Shown here one piece after another: positions 12,919 through 22,537 of a stretch of DNA of 64,000 nucleotides (its first letter is position 1; every line of letters starts with the position of its first letter). Under the pieces are notes generated by a model that did no database searches, was not told the DNA's origin, and saw nothing but the letters and a program-made list of their open reading frames with translations. The translations under genes were made by a program, and so were the position numbers. Source of the DNA: Streptomyces sp. MMG1121. GTDB taxonomy: Bacteria > Actinomycetota > Actinomycetes > Streptomycetales > Streptomycetaceae. The stretch is from the NCBI RefSeq assembly GCF_001280015.1, contig NZ_LGDV01000001.1:124001-188000 (forward strand), read 5' to 3'.

Positions 12919-14340
12919 TCAGGCTCCGAGTTCGCGGACCGCCGCCGCGAACGCGTCACCGCGCTGGTTGTAGTTGGTGAACATGTCCATGGAGGCGCAG
13001 GCCGGAGCGAGGAGCACCGTGTCGCCGGCGACCGCGAGCCGCTTCGCCTCCGTCACCGCCTGGAGCATCGCCCCAGTGTCGGTCCGGTCGAGGTCGACCA
13101 CGGGTACTTCCGGGGCGTGTCGCGCGAGGGCGTCGCGGATGAGGTGCCGGTCGGCGCCGATCAGCACGGCGGCACGCAGCCGCTTCGCCGACCTGGCGAC
13201 CAGCTCGTCGAAGGTCGCGCCCTTCGCCAGACCGCCCGCGATCCATACGATCTGCTCATATGACGCCAACGAGGCTTCGGCGGCGTGCGTGTTGGTCGCC
13301 TTGGAGTCGTCCACGTACGCGACCCCGTCGAGGTCGGCGACGTGCTCGATGCGGTGGGCGTCGGGGCGGAAGGCCCGCAGACCGTCGCGTACGGCCGTGG
13401 CAGGCACCCCGAAGGCGCGCGCGAGGGCCGCCGCGGCAAGGGCGTTGGCGATGTTGTGCGGGGCCGGCGGGGTGACGTCGGAGACCTCGGCCAGCTCCTG
13501 GGCGTTCTTCTGCCGGTTGGGCACGAAGGCCCGGTCGACCAGGATGCCGTCCACGATGCCGAGTTGGGAGGGCGCGGGGGCGCCGAGGGTGAACCCGACG
13601 GCCCGGCAGCCCTCCTCGACGTCGGCCTCGCGGACCAGGTCCTCGGTGGCCTTGTCCTCGACGTTGTAGACGCAGGCGACCCGATTGCCCTCGTAGATGC
13701 GGCCCTTGTCGCGCGCGTACGCCTCCATGGAGCCGTGCCAGTCGAGGTGGTCCGGCGCGAGGTTCAGCACCGTGGCGGAGTCGGCGCGCAGGGAGGGCGC
13801 CCAGTGCAGCTGGTAGCTGGACAGCTCGACCGCCAGGACGTCGTACTCCTCCTCGCCGAGGACGGCGTCCAGCAGGGAGACGCCGATGTTGCCGACGGCG
13901 GCCGTGCGCAGGCCCGCGGCCTGGAGGATGGAGGCGAGCATCCGCACGGTGGTCGTCTTGCCGTTGGTGCCCGTGACGGCCAGCCAGGGGGCGGCGTCGG
14001 GGCCGCGCAGTCGCCAGGCCAGCTCGACGTCGCCCCAGACGGGCACGCCCGCCCGCTCCGCCGCCACGAACAGCGGCTTGTCCGGCTTCCAGCCGGGCGC
14101 GGTGACGATCAGCTCGGTGCCCTCCGGCAGGGTGGCCCCGTCGCCGAGGCGCACGGTGATGCCGAGCGCCTCCAGTTCGGCGGCCTGCTCACGCGCGCGT
14201 GCGTCGTCGCCGTCGTTGACGACCGTGACGACGGCCCCGCGCGCGTGCAGCACCTTGGCCGCCGGGACGCCGGAGACACCGAGCCCGGCGACGACGACGC
14301 GCTTGCCCTGGAAGTCGAAGAGCTCCGAGGTGGAGGTCAC
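12919..14340 (-). CDS. murD: UDP-N-acetylmuramoylalanine--D-glutamate ligase
   Basis: 473 aa from a GTG (MTSTSELFDFQGKRVVVAG) overlapping the mraY stop as GTGA (14337-14340). The ATP-binding P-loop VTGTNGKTTTVRML and the C-terminal YVDDSKATNTHA block are Mur ligase signatures. It adds D-Glu to UDP-MurNAc-L-Ala. Reading frames upstream of 14340 are antisense or shadow extensions inside mraY; an ATG at 14353-14355 is possible but lies within mraY. Confidence 0.97.
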   Translation of the reverse strand: MTSTSELFDFQGKRVVVAGLGVSGVPAAKVLHARGAVVTVVNDGDDARAREQAAELEALGITVRLGDGATLPEGTELIVTAPGWKPDKPLFVAAERAGVPVWGDVELAWRLRGPDAAPWLAVTGTNGKTTTVRMLASILQAAGLRTAAVGNIGVSLLDAVLGEEEYDVLAVELSSYQLHWAPSLRADSATVLNLAPDHLDWHGSMEAYARDKGRIYEGNRVACVYNVEDKATEDLVREADVEEGCRAVGFTLGAPAPSQLGIVDGILVDRAFVPNRQKNAQELAEVSDVTPPAPHNIANALAAAALARAFGVPATAVRDGLRAFRPDAHRIEHVADLDGVAYVDDSKATNTHAAEASLASYEQIVWIAGGLAKGATFDELVARSAKRLRAAVLIGADRHLIRDALARHAPEVPVVDLDRTDTGAMLQAVTEAKRLAVAGDTVLLAPACASMDMFTNYNQRGDAFAAAVRELGA

Positions 14341-15410
14341 TTGTCCGCTGCCCATCCCGCATAGAAGAGGCCCAGTCCGACGATCACACAGATGCCCTGG
14401 ATGATCCAGAATCGGACCACCACCAGGACTTCGGACCAGCCCTTGAGTTCGAAGTGGTGCTGAAGTGGCGCCATCCGGAAGACGCGTTTGCCGGTGAGCC
14501 GGAACGAGCCGACCTGGATGACGACCGACATGGTGATGAGGACGAACAGGCCGCCCATGATGGCCACCAGCAGCTCCGTGCGGGAGAGGATGGCCAGGCC
14601 CGTCAGGACACCGCCGAGGGCGAGCGAGCCGGTGTCGCCCATGAAGATCTTCGCAGGCGAGGTGTTCCACCACAGGAAGCCCAGGCAGGCGCCCATCAGC
14701 GCGGAGGCGATGACGGCGAGGTCGAGCGGGTCGCGCACCTCGTAGCAGGCGCCCGGGTTGGTCAGGGTCTGCGCGTTGGCGCAGGACTCCTGGAACTGCC
14801 AGACGCCGATGAAGGTGTAGGCACCGAAGACGAGCACGGAGGCGCCGGTGGCCAGACCGTCCAGACCGTCGGTGAGGTTCACGCCGTTCGACATCGCGAG
14901 GATCATGAACAGCGCCCAGATGACGAACAGCACCGGGCCGATCGTCCAGCCGAAGTCCGTGATGAACGACAGCTTCGTGGAGGCCGGGGTGTTGCCGCGC
15001 GCGTCCGCGAACATCAGCGACAGCACCGCGAAAGAGATGCCGACGATCAGCTGGCCGGCCATCTTCGCCTTGGCCCGCAGACCCAGCGAACGCCGCTTGA
15101 CGATCTTGATGTAGTCGTCGAGGAAGCCGACCAGGCCCATGCCGGTCATCAGGCCGAGGACCAGCAGCCCGGAGTAGGTGGGCGGGTAACCGGTGATGAG
15201 CTTGCTCAGGAAGTACGCGGCGATCGTCGCCAGGATGAAGGCGATACCGCCCATGGTCGGCGTACCGCGCTTGCTGGCGTGCTCGCGCGGGCCGTCGTCA
15301 CGGATGTACTGGCCGTAGCCCTTGCGGGCGAGAAGCTTGATCAGCAGCGGGGTGCCGACCAGCGTCAGAAACAGGCCAATGACTCCTGAGAACAGGATCT
15401 GCTTCATCAT
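14337..15410 (-). CDS. mraY: phospho-N-acetylmuramoyl-pentapeptide transferase
   Basis: 357 aa polytopic membrane enzyme forming lipid I from UDP-MurNAc-pentapeptide and undecaprenyl phosphate. MraY motifs seen: GTPTMGGIAF, GFLDDYIKIVKRR (Asp-Asp), NGVNLTDGLDGLA and the cytoplasmic FRMAPLQHHFELKGWSE His cluster. The ATG overlaps the murF stop (ATGA, 15407-15410). A second in-frame ATG follows immediately. Confidence 0.98.
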   Translation of the reverse strand: MMKQILFSGVIGLFLTLVGTPLLIKLLARKGYGQYIRDDGPREHASKRGTPTMGGIAFILATIAAYFLSKLITGYPPTYSGLLVLGLMTGMGLVGFLDDYIKIVKRRSLGLRAKAKMAGQLIVGISFAVLSLMFADARGNTPASTKLSFITDFGWTIGPVLFVIWALFMILAMSNGVNLTDGLDGLATGASVLVFGAYTFIGVWQFQESCANAQTLTNPGACYEVRDPLDLAVIASALMGACLGFLWWNTSPAKIFMGDTGSLALGGVLTGLAILSRTELLVAIMGGLFVLITMSVVIQVGSFRLTGKRVFRMAPLQHHFELKGWSEVLVVVRFWIIQGICVIVGLGLFYAGWAADK

Positions 15411-16813
15411 CGGGCGGCAACCTCACCCTCGGCACCGGCCTCGAGCAGCGCCTGGGCAACGCTCTCGAGCCCCACCGAACGGGACGCCTTCACGAGCACG
15501 ACGTCCCCCGGGCGCAACTCGCTGCGCAACAGGTCGATCGCCGCCTGTGCGTCGGACACGTGCACCGACTCCTCACCCCACGAACCCTCGTTATATGCGC
15601 CCAGTTGCAGCCAGGAGGCCTCAATCCCCCCGACGGCGACGAGCTTGCTGACGTTGAGCCGGACGGCGAGCCGTCCGACGGCGTCGTGCTCGGCGAGCGC
15701 CTCGTCCCCCAGCTCGGCCATCTTGCCGAGCACCGCCCACGTGCGGCGCCCCGTGCCCATGGCCGCGAGCGCCCGAAGGGCGGCCCGCATGGACTCGGGG
15801 TTGGCGTTGTAGGCGTCGTTGACGATGGTCACGCCGTCAGGGCGCTCCGTGACCTCCATGCGCCAGCGGGAGAGGGAGCCCGCCTCGGAGAGCGCGAGGG
15901 CGATCTCTTCCGCGGACATGCCCAGCTCATGGGCGACGGCGGCCGCGGCGAGCGCGTTCGACACGTGGTGCTCACCGTACAGGCGCATGGTCACATCGCT
16001 TGCACCGGAGGGTGTGTGAAGCCTGAACGAGGGCCGTCCACTGTCCGTGAGTCGCACGTTCTCGGCGCGTACGTCCGCTTCGGCCGACTCTCCGAAAAGG
16101 ACCACCTTCGCCTTGGTACGGGGGGCCATGGCACGGACCAGCGGATCGTCGGCGTTGAGGATCGCGGCGCCGTCCTCCGGGAGTCCTTCGATGATCTCGC
16201 CCTTGGCCTGGGCGATCTGCTCCCGGCCGCCGAACTCGCCGATGTGGGCGGTGCCGACGTTGAGGACCAGGCCGATCTTCGGGGGCGTGAGGTCGGTGAG
16301 GTACCGGATGTGGCCGATGCCGCGCGCGCCCATCTCCAGCACGAGGAACTGGGTCTCCTCGGTGGCCGTCAGGGCGGTCAGCGGCAGCCCGATCTCGTTG
16401 TTGAGCGAGCCGGGCGTGAACACGGTCGGCGCCTTGCGCCGGAGTACCTGCGCGATGAGGTCCTTGGTGCTGGTCTTGCCCGCCGAGCCGGTCAGGGCGA
16501 CGAGGGTCGCGCCGAGCCGGCGTACGACGTGCCGGGCGAGGGCACCGAGGGCGGTCTGGACGTCCTCGACCACGATCGCTGGCACGCCGACCGGGCGCGA
16601 CGCCAGTACGGCGACCGCGCCCGCCTCGACGACCCGCGATGCGTAGTCGTGGCCGTCCACGCGCTCGCCGACGAAGGCCGCGAACAGGCTGCCGGGGACC
16701 ACCTCGCGGGAGTCCCGGACCACCGGTCCCGTGACCTGGACGGACGGATCCGGTATGTCGTGCGTCTGCCCGCCGACGACTGCTGCGATCTCGGCGAGGG
16801 AGAGGGCGATCAC
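15407..16813 (-). CDS. murF: UDP-MurNAc-tripeptide--D-alanyl-D-alanine ligase
   Basis: 468 aa from the GTG at 16811-16813 (MIALSLAEIAAVVGGQ), with AGGGA 8 nt upstream and a 4-nt gap to murE; the long frame to 17005 is an overlap shadow. P-loop LTGSAGKTSTKDLI and the substrate block NDAYNANPESMRAAL identify MurF. It completes the UDP-MurNAc-pentapeptide consumed by mraY, the next gene. Confidence 0.97.
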   Translation of the reverse strand: MIALSLAEIAAVVGGQTHDIPDPSVQVTGPVVRDSREVVPGSLFAAFVGERVDGHDYASRVVEAGAVAVLASRPVGVPAIVVEDVQTALGALARHVVRRLGATLVALTGSAGKTSTKDLIAQVLRRKAPTVFTPGSLNNEIGLPLTALTATEETQFLVLEMGARGIGHIRYLTDLTPPKIGLVLNVGTAHIGEFGGREQIAQAKGEIIEGLPEDGAAILNADDPLVRAMAPRTKAKVVLFGESAEADVRAENVRLTDSGRPSFRLHTPSGASDVTMRLYGEHHVSNALAAAAVAHELGMSAEEIALALSEAGSLSRWRMEVTERPDGVTIVNDAYNANPESMRAALRALAAMGTGRRTWAVLGKMAELGDEALAEHDAVGRLAVRLNVSKLVAVGGIEASWLQLGAYNEGSWGEESVHVSDAQAAIDLLRSELRPGDVVLVKASRSVGLESVAQALLEAGAEGEVAAR

Positions 16814-16817
16814 AAGT

Positions 16818-18473
16818 TCATCCCTGGGTCTTCTGGATAGCTTCGCGAAGCACCTGGCGGTCGTCGAAGGGACGGACCACGCCGGCGATGTCCTGGCCCT
16901 GCTCGTGGCCCTTGCCCGCGACCAGCACGGTGTCGCCGGGCGCGGCGCGGCCGACGGCGGCGGCGATCGCGGCGGCCCGGTCCTCGAAGAGGAGCACCTC
17001 GCCACGCTCGTGCGCGGGCACGGAGGCCGCGCCCTGGAGCATGGTCGCGAGGATCGCGAGCGGGTCCTCGGAGCGGGGGTTGTCGGAGGTGAGTACGGCC
17101 GTGTCGGCGAGCCGGGCCGCGGCGGCGCCCATCGGGGCGCGCTTGGTCCGGTCGCGGTCGCCGCCGCAGCCGAGGACCACGTGCAGCCGGCCCTTGGTGA
17201 CCTTGCGCAGCGCCTTGAGCACCGATTCGACCGCGTCGGTCTTGTGGGCGTAGTCGACGACCGCGAGGTAGGGCTGCCCGGCGTCCACGCGCTCCAGACG
17301 GCCCGGGACGCCCGGTACGGCGGCGATGCCGTCGGCGGCCGTCTGCGGGTCGAGGCCGGCGGCGGCCAGGGCGACGAGGGCGGCGAGGGTGTTCGCCACG
17401 TTGAAGGGGCCGGCGATCGGCGACCTGGCGTGGATCCGCTCGCCGTTCGGGCCGACGACGGTGAACGTCGAGTCCATGGGGCCGACCTGGACGTCCTCGG
17501 CGCGCCAGTCGGCGTCGGGGTGGCCCTCGGCGGAGAAGGTGACGACGGGGACCGTGGCCTCCTTCGCGAGCCGGCGGCCGTACTCGTCGTCGGTGTTGAT
17601 CACGCCGAGTCTGCTGCGTTTCGGCGTGAACAGCTGCGCCTTGGCCCGGAAGTAGTCCTCCATGTCGGAGTGGAACTCCATGTGTTCCGGGCTGAGGTTG
17701 GTGAACACGGCGATGTCGAAGACACAGCCGTCGACACGGCCGAGGACCAGGGCGTGGCTGGAGACCTCCATGGCGACCGCCTCGACACCGCGTTCGCGCA
17801 TGACGGCGAAGAGTGCCTGGAGGTCGGTGGCCTCCGGGGTGGTGCGCTCGGACTTGATGCGCTCGTCGCCGATGCGCATCTCGACCGTGCCGATCAGGCC
17901 GGTGGACCTGACCGTCTTCAGGCCGCCTTCGACGAGGTAGGCGGTGGTGGTCTTGCCGGAGGTTCCGGTGATGCCGATCTGGAGCAGGCCGCTGCCGGGG
18001 CGGCCGTAGATGGTGGCCGCGAGTTCGCCCATCCGCGCGCGCGGGTCGGCCACGACGAGGACCGGCAGTCCGGTCGCGGCGGCGCGCTCGGCGCCCGTCG
18101 GGTCGGTGAGCACGGCGGCCGCGCCGAGGCCGGCGGCCTGGGTGACGAAGTCGGCGCCGTGCGCGCGGGCGCCCGGAAGGGCGGCGTACAGGTCGCCGGG
18201 GCGCACGGCGCGCGAGTCGTGGGTGATCCCCGTGATCCCGGCGGCGGCGTCCGGAGCGGTGGCACCCAGCTGATCGGCCAGCTCCGCGATGGGTGTGGCG
18301 GAGACCTGAACCGGTCGCGGCGGTCCCGGATATGTCACGGAAGCGCCCTTCTGGGTGGTTTGGGACTGATCAGCGTGTGGCACGGCGGTGAGCGTACCGG
18401 GCGCACCCGCTCCGGAGCGAAGCGAGGGGCGCGGGGCGCCTTGGTTCCCGTGGTCCGGGGTGATCGTTGTCAC
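16818..18473 (-). CDS. murE: UDP-MurNAc-L-Ala-D-Glu--diaminopimelate ligase
   Basis: 551 aa from the GTG at 18471-18473 (AGGA 8 nt upstream, 31 nt after ftsI). An internal GTG at 18336-18338, also with a site (AAGGG, 8 nt), would give 506 aa, closer to the usual family length, so the first 45 Pro/Gly/Thr-rich residues are uncertain. P-loop ITGTSGKTTTAYLV and the meso/LL-diaminopimelate pocket motif DNPRSEDP are present. Streptomyces uses LL-DAP, so that is the likely substrate. Confidence 0.95.
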   Translation of the reverse strand: MTTITPDHGNQGAPRPSLRSGAGAPGTLTAVPHADQSQTTQKGASVTYPGPPRPVQVSATPIAELADQLGATAPDAAAGITGITHDSRAVRPGDLYAALPGARAHGADFVTQAAGLGAAAVLTDPTGAERAAATGLPVLVVADPRARMGELAATIYGRPGSGLLQIGITGTSGKTTTAYLVEGGLKTVRSTGLIGTVEMRIGDERIKSERTTPEATDLQALFAVMRERGVEAVAMEVSSHALVLGRVDGCVFDIAVFTNLSPEHMEFHSDMEDYFRAKAQLFTPKRSRLGVINTDDEYGRRLAKEATVPVVTFSAEGHPDADWRAEDVQVGPMDSTFTVVGPNGERIHARSPIAGPFNVANTLAALVALAAAGLDPQTAADGIAAVPGVPGRLERVDAGQPYLAVVDYAHKTDAVESVLKALRKVTKGRLHVVLGCGGDRDRTKRAPMGAAAARLADTAVLTSDNPRSEDPLAILATMLQGAASVPAHERGEVLLFEDRAAAIAAAVGRAAPGDTVLVAGKGHEQGQDIAGVVRPFDDRQVLREAIQKTQG

Positions 18474-18504
18474 GAGTTCGTTCCTGGTGTTTCCGAGGTG
18501 CTGA

Positions 18505-20478
18505 TCAGGGCTTGTAGTCGACAGGCAGGTTGGCGGCCTTCGCCCCGGTCGGCGGCACCTGGAGGGTCTTGAGCGCGAACTCCATCACCTGCTTGTAGAT
18601 GGGGCCGCAGATCTGACCGCCGTAGTAGCTGCCGGAGGTGGCGTTCTGGATGGCGCAGTAGACGGTGATGCGAGGGTTGTCCGCGGGCGCGAAGCCGGCG
18701 AACGACGACGTGTACCCGTGGTACTTGCCGGTGGCCGGATCCACACGGTTGGCCGTGCCGGTCTTGCCGGCGACGTTGTAGCCGGGGATGCGGGCCAGGT
18801 TGCCGGTGCCCTGCTCGTCGTCCACGACGGACTCCAGCATCTGGGCGAGGGTCTGGGCGGTCTTCTCGCTGACGACCCGTGTCTCCTTGGGCTTGGGGGC
18901 GGGCGTGAAGCGCCCGTCGGCGCCCTTCGTGCCGCGCACCAGGGTCGGCTCGACGCGGACCCCGCCGTTGGCGATGGTCGAGTACACGGAGGCGGCCTGC
19001 ATCGCGTTGATGGAGAAGCCCTGGCCGAAAGGGATCGTGTACTGCTGCGAGGTGGACCACTTCTGGTACGGCGCGAGGATACCGGGGGTCTCACCGGGGA
19101 AGCCGAGCCCGGTGTAGCCGCCGATGCCGAATTTACGCAGGTAGGAGTAGAGGACCTTGTTGGCCTCCTGCTGCGTCCTGCCGAGCTGGCCGGTGGCCAG
19201 GATGGTGCCGATGTTGCTGGACTTGGCGAGGACGCCGTTCAGCGTGAGGTTCCAGGTGTCGTGATCGACGTCGTCGGAGAAGAGCCGGTCGCCGCGGTGC
19301 AGCCGGTTGGGTACGACGACGTGGGTGAGCGGGGTCGCCGCGTTCTCCTGCAGCACGGCCGCCATGGACATCACCTTGGCGGTGGAGCCGGGCTCGTAGG
19401 CGTCCTGGAGGGCCGCGTTGCCCATCGCGGCGGCGTCGGCCTTCGACAGGTCGTTCGGGTCGAAGCCGGGCGCGTTGGCCATGGCCAGGATCTGCCCGGT
19501 CCTGGTGTCCTGGACGACCACGTAGCCGCGGTCGGCCCGGGACTTCTTGACCTGCTCGGTGATGGCGTTCTGGGCGGCCCACTGGATGTCGCGGTCGATG
19601 GTCAGCTCGACGTCGGAGCCCGGCACGGCGGGGGTCTCCGTCGATCCCGCGGTGGGCACCTCGCGCCCGCCGGACTGGGCGTAGCGGATCTTGCCGTCCT
19701 TGCCCGCCAGTTGCTTGTCCAGCTCCTGCTCGATGCCGCCGCCGCCGTTGCCCGCGGCGTTGACCCAGCCCAGTATCCCGGCGGCGAGGTCGCCGTTGGG
19801 GTACACGCGCTGGCTGCTGGGGTCGGCGAAGACGCCGGCGAGGACGTTGACGGTGCTCTTGTCCGTCTCCGCCTTCTGGGTGAGCGCGCTCCTCAGGTCC
19901 TTGATCTGCTTCCAGACCTGCGGGGTCTGCCGGACGGCGAGCCGGGTGTAGCGGGACTTCTTGTTCGCGGGCCGCAGCTTCTGCACGAGCGTGGCCTGGT
20001 CCTGCCCGAGGATCGGCGAGAGCAACGCCGCCGCCTGCTCGGGCCCGTCAGCGATCTTCAGCGCCTCGGGGCTGAACATCGTCGGGTCGGCCGTGATGTC
20101 GTACGCGTCCTCGCTGACGGCGAGGGCCACGCCGTCGCGGTCGGTGATCCCGCCGCGCGCGGCGGCCAGGGTGTGCACGACGTACCGGTTCTGCTCGGCG
20201 CGTGCCGCGTAGGCGCTGGCGTCCACGGCCTGGACCTGAAGCAGCCGTACGACGAAGGCGATCAGCACCAGGGTCAGGGCGAGGCTGACCATGCGCAGCC
20301 GGGGCCGCGGGCTGCCGAGCCGGAGCGGGCGCTGGGCCGCAGGCCGCGCGCCACCGGGCCGGCGCGCCGGCCGGGCGCCGGGCCCGGCCTGCCTTCGCAC
20401 GGCACTCCTCGGCCGCGGCGGCCTGGCCGGCCCGGGCACACGACGCCGCGGCGGTTCCCTGTCGGACACTTCCGTCAC
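18505..20478 (-). CDS. ftsI: FtsI, class B penicillin-binding protein
   Basis: 657 aa. An Arg/Pro-rich cytoplasmic tail and a single TM (about residues 62-84, SLALTLVLIAFVVRLL) precede the pedestal domain. The transpeptidase domain has PGSTAKVMS (SxxK nucleophile), SSNIGT (SxN) and KTGTAN (KTG). It crosslinks septal peptidoglycan polymerised by FtsW. The start overlaps the ftsL stop by 4 nt (20475-20478), implying coupled translation of the two divisome partners. Confidence 0.97.
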   Translation of the reverse strand: MTEVSDREPPRRRVPGPARPPRPRSAVRRQAGPGARPARRPGGARPAAQRPLRLGSPRPRLRMVSLALTLVLIAFVVRLLQVQAVDASAYAARAEQNRYVVHTLAAARGGITDRDGVALAVSEDAYDITADPTMFSPEALKIADGPEQAAALLSPILGQDQATLVQKLRPANKKSRYTRLAVRQTPQVWKQIKDLRSALTQKAETDKSTVNVLAGVFADPSSQRVYPNGDLAAGILGWVNAAGNGGGGIEQELDKQLAGKDGKIRYAQSGGREVPTAGSTETPAVPGSDVELTIDRDIQWAAQNAITEQVKKSRADRGYVVVQDTRTGQILAMANAPGFDPNDLSKADAAAMGNAALQDAYEPGSTAKVMSMAAVLQENAATPLTHVVVPNRLHRGDRLFSDDVDHDTWNLTLNGVLAKSSNIGTILATGQLGRTQQEANKVLYSYLRKFGIGGYTGLGFPGETPGILAPYQKWSTSQQYTIPFGQGFSINAMQAASVYSTIANGGVRVEPTLVRGTKGADGRFTPAPKPKETRVVSEKTAQTLAQMLESVVDDEQGTGNLARIPGYNVAGKTGTANRVDPATGKYHGYTSSFAGFAPADNPRITVYCAIQNATSGSYYGGQICGPIYKQVMEFALKTLQVPPTGAKAANLPVDYKP

Positions 20479-21095
20479 CTGCCGGGGGTCGGGGTGGACA
20501 CGGGCTGGGGGATGGGCGGCGGGGGGACGGCCGTCGCCGCGACAGCGGGCGTGGGGGCGCCCTGGGACTGGGACGGTGCGGTGGAGGCGGTGGCGGAGGC
20601 GGAGGCGGAGGCGGCAGCGGAAGGGAATGGGGACCGGGACTGGGTCGGGAGGCCCGAGGGGGGTGCGGAAGGGGCGGAGCCCAGGGGCAGGGCCTCGGGG
20701 GCCACCGGCTCGGTGAAGGCGGCCGATGCGGGGCCGGCGGCGCCCGGGACCCCCTTGACCCTGCCGTCGGGGCCGAGGAAGGCCGGGTCGCCGCCGGGGA
20801 CCATGCCGAGTTCGTGGGCGCGGCGCTGGAGGGCGTCCGGCGAGGAGTAGGTGTCGATGGCCCGCTGGAGGGACTGTTCCTCGTCGGTGAGGCTCTTCGT
20901 CTGCTTCTGCAGGTCGGCGAGTTTGAACGAGCCTTCGCTCAGGGCGGAGTTCAGCACCAGCAGCCCGATGAGGCCGCCGCCGAGGAGCAGGACGACGAGG
21001 AGGACGAACGGGGTACGGGCCGCCCGCGCGCGGCCGGCCGGGAAGAGCTGGGCGAGCCGCGCGGCCCGCCCCCTCAGTTCGGGTTTCCTACTCAC
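20475..21095 (-). CDS. ftsL: FtsL-like divisome protein
   Basis: 206 aa, GTG start. Basic N-terminus, one TM (about residues 28-50, TPFVLLVVLLLGGGLIGLLVL), then a short coiled coil (LADLQKQTKSLTDEEQSLQRA) and the conserved RAHELGMVPG block of actinobacterial FtsL. The last 90 residues are a Pro/Ala/Ser-rich extracytoplasmic tail with no fold visible. It stabilises FtsI/FtsW in the divisome. It lies between rsmH and ftsI as in other dcw clusters. The Shine-Dalgarno GGGGGAG lies only 2-3 nt from the GTG, inside a 30-bp direct repeat. Confidence 0.92.
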   Translation of the reverse strand: MSRKPELRGRAARLAQLFPAGRARAARTPFVLLVVLLLGGGLIGLLVLNSALSEGSFKLADLQKQTKSLTDEEQSLQRAIDTYSSPDALQRRAHELGMVPGGDPAFLGPDGRVKGVPGAAGPASAAFTEPVAPEALPLGSAPSAPPSGLPTQSRSPFPSAAASASASATASTAPSQSQGAPTPAVAATAVPPPPIPQPVSTPTPGR

Positions 21096-21156
21096 TGCTC
21101 CCCCGGTGAGTTCGGGAACCCAACCGGCTCCCCCTGTGAGTTCGGGAATCCAACCG
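21096..21156 (-). repeat. two tandem 30-bp repeats between rsmH and ftsL
   Basis: TGAGTTCGGGAAnCCAACCG occurs at 21107-21126 and again at 21137-21156, each flanked by a GCTCCCCC segment, for a 30-bp period. A degenerate third copy (CAGTTCGGGTTTC) extends into the first codons of ftsL. Read on the minus strand each unit brings a GGGGGAG purine tract, the proximal one serving as the ftsL ribosome binding site. Confidence 0.85.
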
Positions 21157-21167
21157 ACCCGTCTTGC

Positions 21168-22124
21168 TCACTCGGTGTCCTCCCTGATGCGCTCGACGCC
21201 GCGCAGCCTGGCCGGCGCGGCCCGGCGGTTCTCGGCGACCTCTTCCTCGGTGGGAAGTTCGGCACCCCGGGTGAGCAGCTTGAGCCGCGGCTGGTACCGC
21301 TCGGGCACGACCGGCAGCCCGGGCGGCGCCGTGGACGCGGCACCGGCCGCGAACACCTGCTTCACCAGACGGTCCTCCAGCGACTGGTACGACAGCACGG
21401 CGATCCGCCCGCCCACGTCGAGGGCCTTCACCGCGGCCGGAATGGCCCGCTCCAGGACGGACAGTTCGCCGTTGACCTCGATGCGCAGCGCCTGGAAGGT
21501 GCGCTTGGCCGGATTGCCGCCGGTGCGCTTGGCGGCCTGCGGCAGGGCGTCCCGGATCAGCTCCACGAGCCGCGCGCTGTTGCTGAACGGCTCCTTCTCG
21601 CGCTCGCGGACGATCGCGGACACGATCCGCTTGGCCTGCTTCTCCTCGCCGTACGCGCGCAGGATGCGCACGAGTTCGCCCGCCGGGTAGGTGTTGAGGA
21701 CCTCGGCGGCGCTGATACCGGCCGTCTGGTCCATGCGCATGTCCAGGGGTGCGTCCTGGGCGTAGGCGAAGCCGCGGTCGGCCTCGTCCAGCTGCATGGA
21801 GGAGACTCCGAGGTCGAACAGGACGCCCTGCACGCGCGCGATGCGAAGCCTGCGCAGCACGTCGGGCAGCTCGTCGTAGACGGCGTGCACGAGGGTGGCG
21901 CGCTCTCCGAAGGGCGCCAGCCGCTCTCCGGACAGCCGCAGCGCCTCCTTGTCCCGGTCGAGGCCGATCAGCCGGGCCTCGGGGAACCGGGCCAGCAGCG
22001 CCTCGCTGTGCCCGCCGAGGCCGAGGGTGCAGTCGACGACCACCGCTCCCGGCCGCTCCAGGGCGGGCGCCAGCAGATCCAGGCACCGCTGGAGCATCAC
22101 CGGGACGTGTCGACTCTGGCTCAA
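21168..22124 (-). CDS. rsmH: 16S rRNA (cytosine1402-N4)-methyltransferase
   Basis: 318 aa. The N-terminus [18 protein letters not shown] and the SAM-binding [14 protein letters not shown] block identify RsmH (MraW). [19 protein letters not shown] is the family signature, and PLDMRMD and [13 protein letters not shown] follow. It methylates C1402 in the 30S decoding centre. It is the first gene of the dcw run; mraZ, which precedes it in many bacteria, is absent here. Confidence 0.98.
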   Translation of the reverse strand: MSQSRHVPVMLQRCLDLLAPALERPGAVVVDCTLGLGGHSEALLARFPEARLIGLDRDKEALRLSGERLAPFGERATLVHAVYDELPDVLRRLRIARVQGVLFDLGVSSMQLDEADRGFAYAQDAPLDMRMDQTAGISAAEVLNTYPAGELVRILRAYGEEKQAKRIVSAIVREREKEPFSNSARLVELIRDALPQAAKRTGGNPAKRTFQALRIEVNGELSVLERAIPAAVKALDVGGRIAVLSYQSLEDRLVKQVFAAGAASTAPPGLPVVPERYQPRLKLLTRGAELPTEEEVAENRRAAPARLRGVERIREDTE

Positions 22125-22340
22125 GGGGGCCTCTCAGATCCTGCGGGCCGTACGCACCACCGGGTCCCCGCCTGCTCGTGAAGAGGGAGGCCTGCCGGCG
22201 CCGGAAGCGTCAGCCGACCGGGAGCGGGAGGAGGCCGAGCCGTACGTACGCGCCGCGCACGCGGGGAGACGGATCCGGGCAAGGTCCGGGGTCTCCGGGG
22301 GTTTCACCAGCAGGGAGAGCCACGCCTCCCGCTTCGCGTC

Positions 22341-22368
22341 ACTTTAGTCCACCCTGTCTCGCGGTCAA
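22341..22368 (-). promoter_or_regulatory. candidate promoter for rsmH and the dcw cluster
   Basis: On the minus strand, -35 TTGACC (22363-22368), a 16-nt spacer and -10 TAAAGT (22341-22346). This is one of the best sigma-70-like matches in the window and would give a leader of about 210 nt before rsmH. No small ORF or riboswitch is evident in that leader. The rest of the 22125-22537 spacer holds only the Crp-like palindrome annotated separately. Confidence 0.6.
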
Positions 22369-22454
22369 TCAACCGGCCTGCGCGTCGCGTACCCCATCGC
22401 GACGGGAGCCGCAATCCGAGCGGATTCACCCGTCCGGATCCGGTTTGCCGTCCG

Positions 22455-22470
22455 TGTGGGTTAGCTCACA
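22455..22470. promoter_or_regulatory. Crp-like palindrome
   Basis: TGTGG-N6-TCACA differs at one half-site base from the Crp consensus TGTGA-N6-TCACA; it lacks the G that Streptomyces Crp sites often have at the start of the second half. It lies about 70 nt upstream of the carbonic anhydrase start and about 90 nt behind the candidate rsmH promoter. Confidence 0.45.
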
Positions 22471-22537
22471 ACAAGCCGCGATGGCGTTCTTTGTCCGCTC
22501 TCACAGCGGGCCAGGACCGGGGGTGACCAGTAACGTC

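Noticed and set aside
22125..22537. Possible mraZ gene before rsmH
   Set aside because: No frame with MraZ motifs was found; the spacer holds a promoter and a palindrome only.
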